DNA from: an uncultured Deferribacteraceae bacterium | GTDB taxonomy: Bacteria; Chrysiogenota; Deferribacteres; Deferribacterales; Mucispirillaceae | Length of the DNA stretch: 8,124 bases | Assembly: GCA_947039055.1 (NCBI GenBank) | Contig: CAMQYB010000070.1 | Span: 1-8,124, forward strand | Direction of reading: 5' to 3' | In this document: positions 6,321 to 8,124 of the stretch, piece by piece | Layout of the letters: every line of letters starts with the position of its first letter | How positions within the stretch are numbered: position 1 is the stretch's first letter | The notes under the pieces: model-generated | Database searches by the model: none | The model's input: the letters and a program-made list of their open reading frames with translations, nothing else | What the model was told of the DNA's origin: nothing | Position numbers and translations under genes: made by a program

Positions 6321-7436
6321 CTATTCAGTTTCATTATCGTTTTTCACAACATTAATAACCACGATTTCAGCTTTAGTAGCAATCCTCAATCTTAAACCCC
6401 ATAGATATATTCCACTTGTAACAACTTGAGTAGTGTTCTCATACTCTTTCACTCCGTAATCGTTCTGATACATATATTTTACGATCAGATTAATAGGAAA
6501 CAGTTGTCCAGCATGGGTGTGTCCAGATAGTAGAAGATCTATATTACTATTTTTAGCAGACTCAATACTTTCATCAGTTGGTATATGATCTATAACTATT
6601 GATAGATATTTCTCATCAATATCTTTTACTAAATCGGTTAAATTATCTCTATTAATTTTAGATTCAACTTTTGATATAGAGAAAGGTATATCTAAATCTC
6701 TACCGATGATATTAACAGATAAGTTGTCGATCGTAGATACTTCATCAACAAGCATAATCAAATCGCTATCTTGAAGTTTTGGCACAACGATATTTTTAAG
6801 CCCAGCGTAGTAATCATGATTTCCAAGTGCAGCGTAAATCGGCATATTAATATTTCTTAATACATCAATTCTCTCTTTTGTCATATCAACTACATTTGAG
6901 TCTATTATATCTCCAGCGAAGATTGCGAAATCAGCATCTATCGCATTAATCTTATCAACATACATATTCAATCGTTCTAAAGATGTAGTTCTATCAACAT
7001 GCATATCAGCTATTAAAACTATTTGGAGATTTCTAGGGATATTTTTATCGGTGTACACAGTGTACTCTTTAATAATCGGTGTCATACTGTTAATGTATCC
7101 ATATATATATACGATGGTTGTGGCGATGATTATTATATATGGAGTTTTAAGTGGAGTTCTATTAGGTATATGTAGGAGTGTTAATATATTTACAACAATG
7201 AACACCATAAACAGTATAAATGTGATCCCCATAATATGATATGATATAGAGAGCAGATATGCAGGAGCTTCAATATTAAATTTATATTCAAGAACTCTAA
7301 GTATCAAAAAAGATTCAACTATTATAAGAGTAATCGGTATAGTAATATAACTTGCAATGTTCGGCAGTAGATATTTGTATACGTTGAAGGATATATAAGT
7401 TGCAAGAAAAAGATTAAGAATAAGAAATTTTATCAT
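6321..7436 (-). CDS. Membrane-anchored calcineurin-like metallophosphoesterase (YkuE/YaeI type)
   Basis: A complete 371-residue protein. About four hydrophobic segments lie in the first 117 residues (roughly 4-20, 29-48, 60-88, 99-116). The binuclear-metal phosphoesterase domain follows from about residue 137. Its five metal/active-site motifs are all present: DMH (144-146), GDIID (175-179), GNHD (205-208), DHIP (283-286) and GHTHAGQ (305-311). The C-terminal SGIYLWGLRLRI pattern is also typical of this COG1408-like group. Family members hydrolyse phosphate esters or pyrophosphates at the membrane, and a chlamydial relative (LpxG) cleaves UDP-diacylglucosamine in lipid A synthesis. That role here is only a possibility. 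Basic residues between segments 3 and 4 (Arg93, Lys97) suggest that loop is cytoplasmic and the catalytic domain outside, but topology is uncertain. The start is ATG 7436 with AAGGTG eight bases upstream. It is a single-gene unit convergent with pcm. Confidence 0.9.
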   Translation of the reverse strand: MIKFLILNLFLATYISFNVYKYLLPNIASYITIPITLIIVESFLILRVLEYKFNIEAPAYLLSISYHIMGITFILFMVFIVVNILTLLHIPNRTPLKTPYIIIIATTIVYIYGYINSMTPIIKEYTVYTDKNIPRNLQIVLIADMHVDRTTSLERLNMYVDKINAIDADFAIFAGDIIDSNVVDMTKERIDVLRNINMPIYAALGNHDYYAGLKNIVVPKLQDSDLIMLVDEVSTIDNLSVNIIGRDLDIPFSISKVESKINRDNLTDLVKDIDEKYLSIVIDHIPTDESIESAKNSNIDLLLSGHTHAGQLFPINLIVKYMYQNDYGVKEYENTTQVVTSGIYLWGLRLRIATKAEIVVINVVKNDNETE

Positions 7437-7468
7437 TTAGAAATCACCTTAGTAATAGTTTGAAAATC

Positions 7469-7497
7469 AGTATAGTTATAGAAATAAACTTTGTAAA
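7469..7497 (-). promoter_or_regulatory. Sigma-70-type promoter of the metallophosphoesterase gene
   Basis: On the minus strand TTTACA (7492-7497) and TATACT (7469-7474) are separated by exactly 17 bases, with one mismatch to consensus in each box. Start near 7462 would give a short leader of about 25 bases containing AAGGTG. Confidence 0.7.
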
Positions 7498-7602
7498 TAT
7501 AAAACGTATACTGTTTTAGAGATAGTATAATTTAGTTGAGACATTATAATATATTCAAAAAGTAAACCGTTATCACTATATAGGAGATGATAATAGTTAT
7601 GA

Positions 7603-7752
7603 TTAGTAAGTTCAATTATTTTGTATTATGATGAATTACGAAAATTTTTAAGCAACAATTTAGATAAGAGTTTAAATTATATAGTTGCGAAGATTATAAT
7701 ATTTTTGATTATATTTATTTTTATTGATAAATATAATATAATTTTTTTATAA
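7603..7752 (+). pseudogene. Short open frame for a possible small membrane protein (decayed or chance)
   Basis: A 49-codon open frame ending in TAA at 7750-7752. It contains YDELRKFLSNNLDKSLNY followed by a very hydrophobic stretch, IVAKIIIFLIIFIF, and a charged end. A polar part plus one membrane helix is plausible for a small protein. It has no ATG; TTG at 7621 is the only likely start. An AGGAG (7582-7586) and ATG (7587 or 7599) lie just upstream in another frame that stops at 7629-7631, so a single-base shift would join them. In DNA this AT-rich an open frame of this size can occur by chance. No homolog is recognised. Confidence 0.2.
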
Positions 7753-7906
7753 AATAAATTTATATTTAGTTAAGTAAATAAGTTATTTTATGATGATAGG
7801 TATATTATTTAAAGCAATAGATTAGATTATTTTTTAATGTATTTACATCAAATATTTTAGAAAATTAGAATATATATATATAAGTTGAATAAACATTTTA
7901 AAAAAT

Positions 7907-8053
7907 ATGAAAATATTTTTATTGATACTGGAGTTGTTTGAAAGTGGTAGTATTTATTTTAAATCTCTATTGTTATTAGTAATTTATGAGATATGGAAAG
8001 ATATATTCAGTTATATAAATGTCAAAATATTTAATAATTTAAGATCATTTTAA
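7907..8053 (+). CDS. Possible 48-residue hydrophobic peptide (doubtful)
   Basis: An ATG-initiated frame of 48 codons, beginning MKIFLLILELFESGS, with a second hydrophobic run, SLLLLVIYEIW, at residues 20-30 and a basic-polar end. The composition is protein-like and the stretch is slightly less AT-rich than its flanks. There is no ribosome binding site before the ATG (only A-rich sequence), and no relative is recognised. It may be a remnant or chance. Confidence 0.15.
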   Translation: MKIFLLILELFESGSIYFKSLLLLVIYEIWKDIFSYINVKIFNNLRSF

Positions 8054-8083
8054 TTGTATTTACAAATTATTATTTATTTTTTC

Positions 8084-8115
8084 TTGACAAAAGGTTTGAA
8101 TTAGTAGAGTATAGC
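8084..8115 (+). promoter_or_regulatory. Possible promoter reading out of the window
   Basis: A perfect -35 TTGACA at 8084-8089 follows an A/T-rich upstream stretch. The -10 is unclear: TAGAGT (8105-8110, 15-base spacing) or GAGTAT (8107-8112, 17-base spacing) are the best. A strong -35 with an AT-rich upstream element is common before stable RNA genes, but what follows is outside the window. Confidence 0.4.
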
Positions 8116-8124
8116 AATCCGAGT

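Larger units (their letters stand above)
7437..8124. other. AT-rich stretch without a convincing gene
   Basis: 688 bases right of the phosphoesterase start, visibly richer in A and T than the coding parts, including an AT dinucleotide run near 7869-7882. The plus strand has TATAAT-like boxes (7526-7531, 7545-7550), an AGGAG at 7582-7586 and ATGs at 7587 and 7599 that reach a stop after a few codons. Two short hydrophobic open frames follow (7603-7752 and 7907-8053). A -35-like TTGACA at 8084 is the only notable site near the right edge. No RNA gene, insertion sequence or repeat array is visible. Confidence 0.55.

Noticed and set aside
7051..7239. Plus-strand hydrophobic open frame inside the phosphoesterase gene
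   Set aside because: It is antisense to the membrane-segment coding part, where hydrophobic codons give hydrophobic reverse frames. No ribosome site is visible.
7437..8124. Insertion sequence or prophage remnant
   Set aside because: No terminal inverted repeats, target duplications or transposase/integrase motifs were seen in either strand.

Overview
The window is AT-rich bacterial DNA with Shine-Dalgarno-led genes, the standard code and stop codons TAA/TAG. It holds ordinary housekeeping genes plus two less ordinary stretches. The phylum cannot be fixed from this sequence. A low-GC bacterium that has MtaB, an N-extended (arginine-sensitive type) ArgB and a Pcm isoaspartate repair enzyme fits several lineages. 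A diderm such as a Deferribacterota-like organism is only a guess.

Layout. Positions 1-482 (minus) carry the N-terminal part of a CaCA-family sodium/calcium exchanger that runs off the left edge. Positions 600-2798 (minus) are a two-gene unit, mtaB followed after a few bases by a ROK-family sugar kinase, transcribed from a good sigma-70-type promoter at 2830-2857. Positions 2799-3140 are a divergent intergenic region with promoter candidates in both directions and a pair of 11-bp direct repeats spaced exactly 20 bp apart. Positions 3141-4529 (plus) encode a PAS-containing histidine-kinase-like protein. It keeps the phosphoacceptor-type histidine but has lost most ATP-binding signature residues, so it may be a pseudokinase. 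Positions 4627-6109 (plus) are argB and pcm, which overlap by 8 bases. Positions 6127-6270 hold 2.2 copies of a 65-bp tandem repeat with inverted-repeat structure, between convergent genes. Positions 6321-7436 (minus) encode a membrane-anchored calcineurin-like metallophosphoesterase with its own strong promoter. Positions 7437-8124 are a very AT-rich stretch without a convincing gene. It has two short hydrophobic open frames, and a TTGACA -35-like element near the right edge may drive something beyond the window.

How the genes relate. MtaB modifies tRNA at t6A37, ROK phosphorylates a sugar, ArgB catalyses the second step of arginine synthesis, Pcm repairs isoaspartyl proteins and the phosphoesterase acts at the membrane. 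I see no single pathway joining them. The items most worth a second look are the degenerate kinase with its repeat-bearing upstream region, and the structured 65-bp repeat pair. I do not see strong evidence for a wholly new multi-gene system here.
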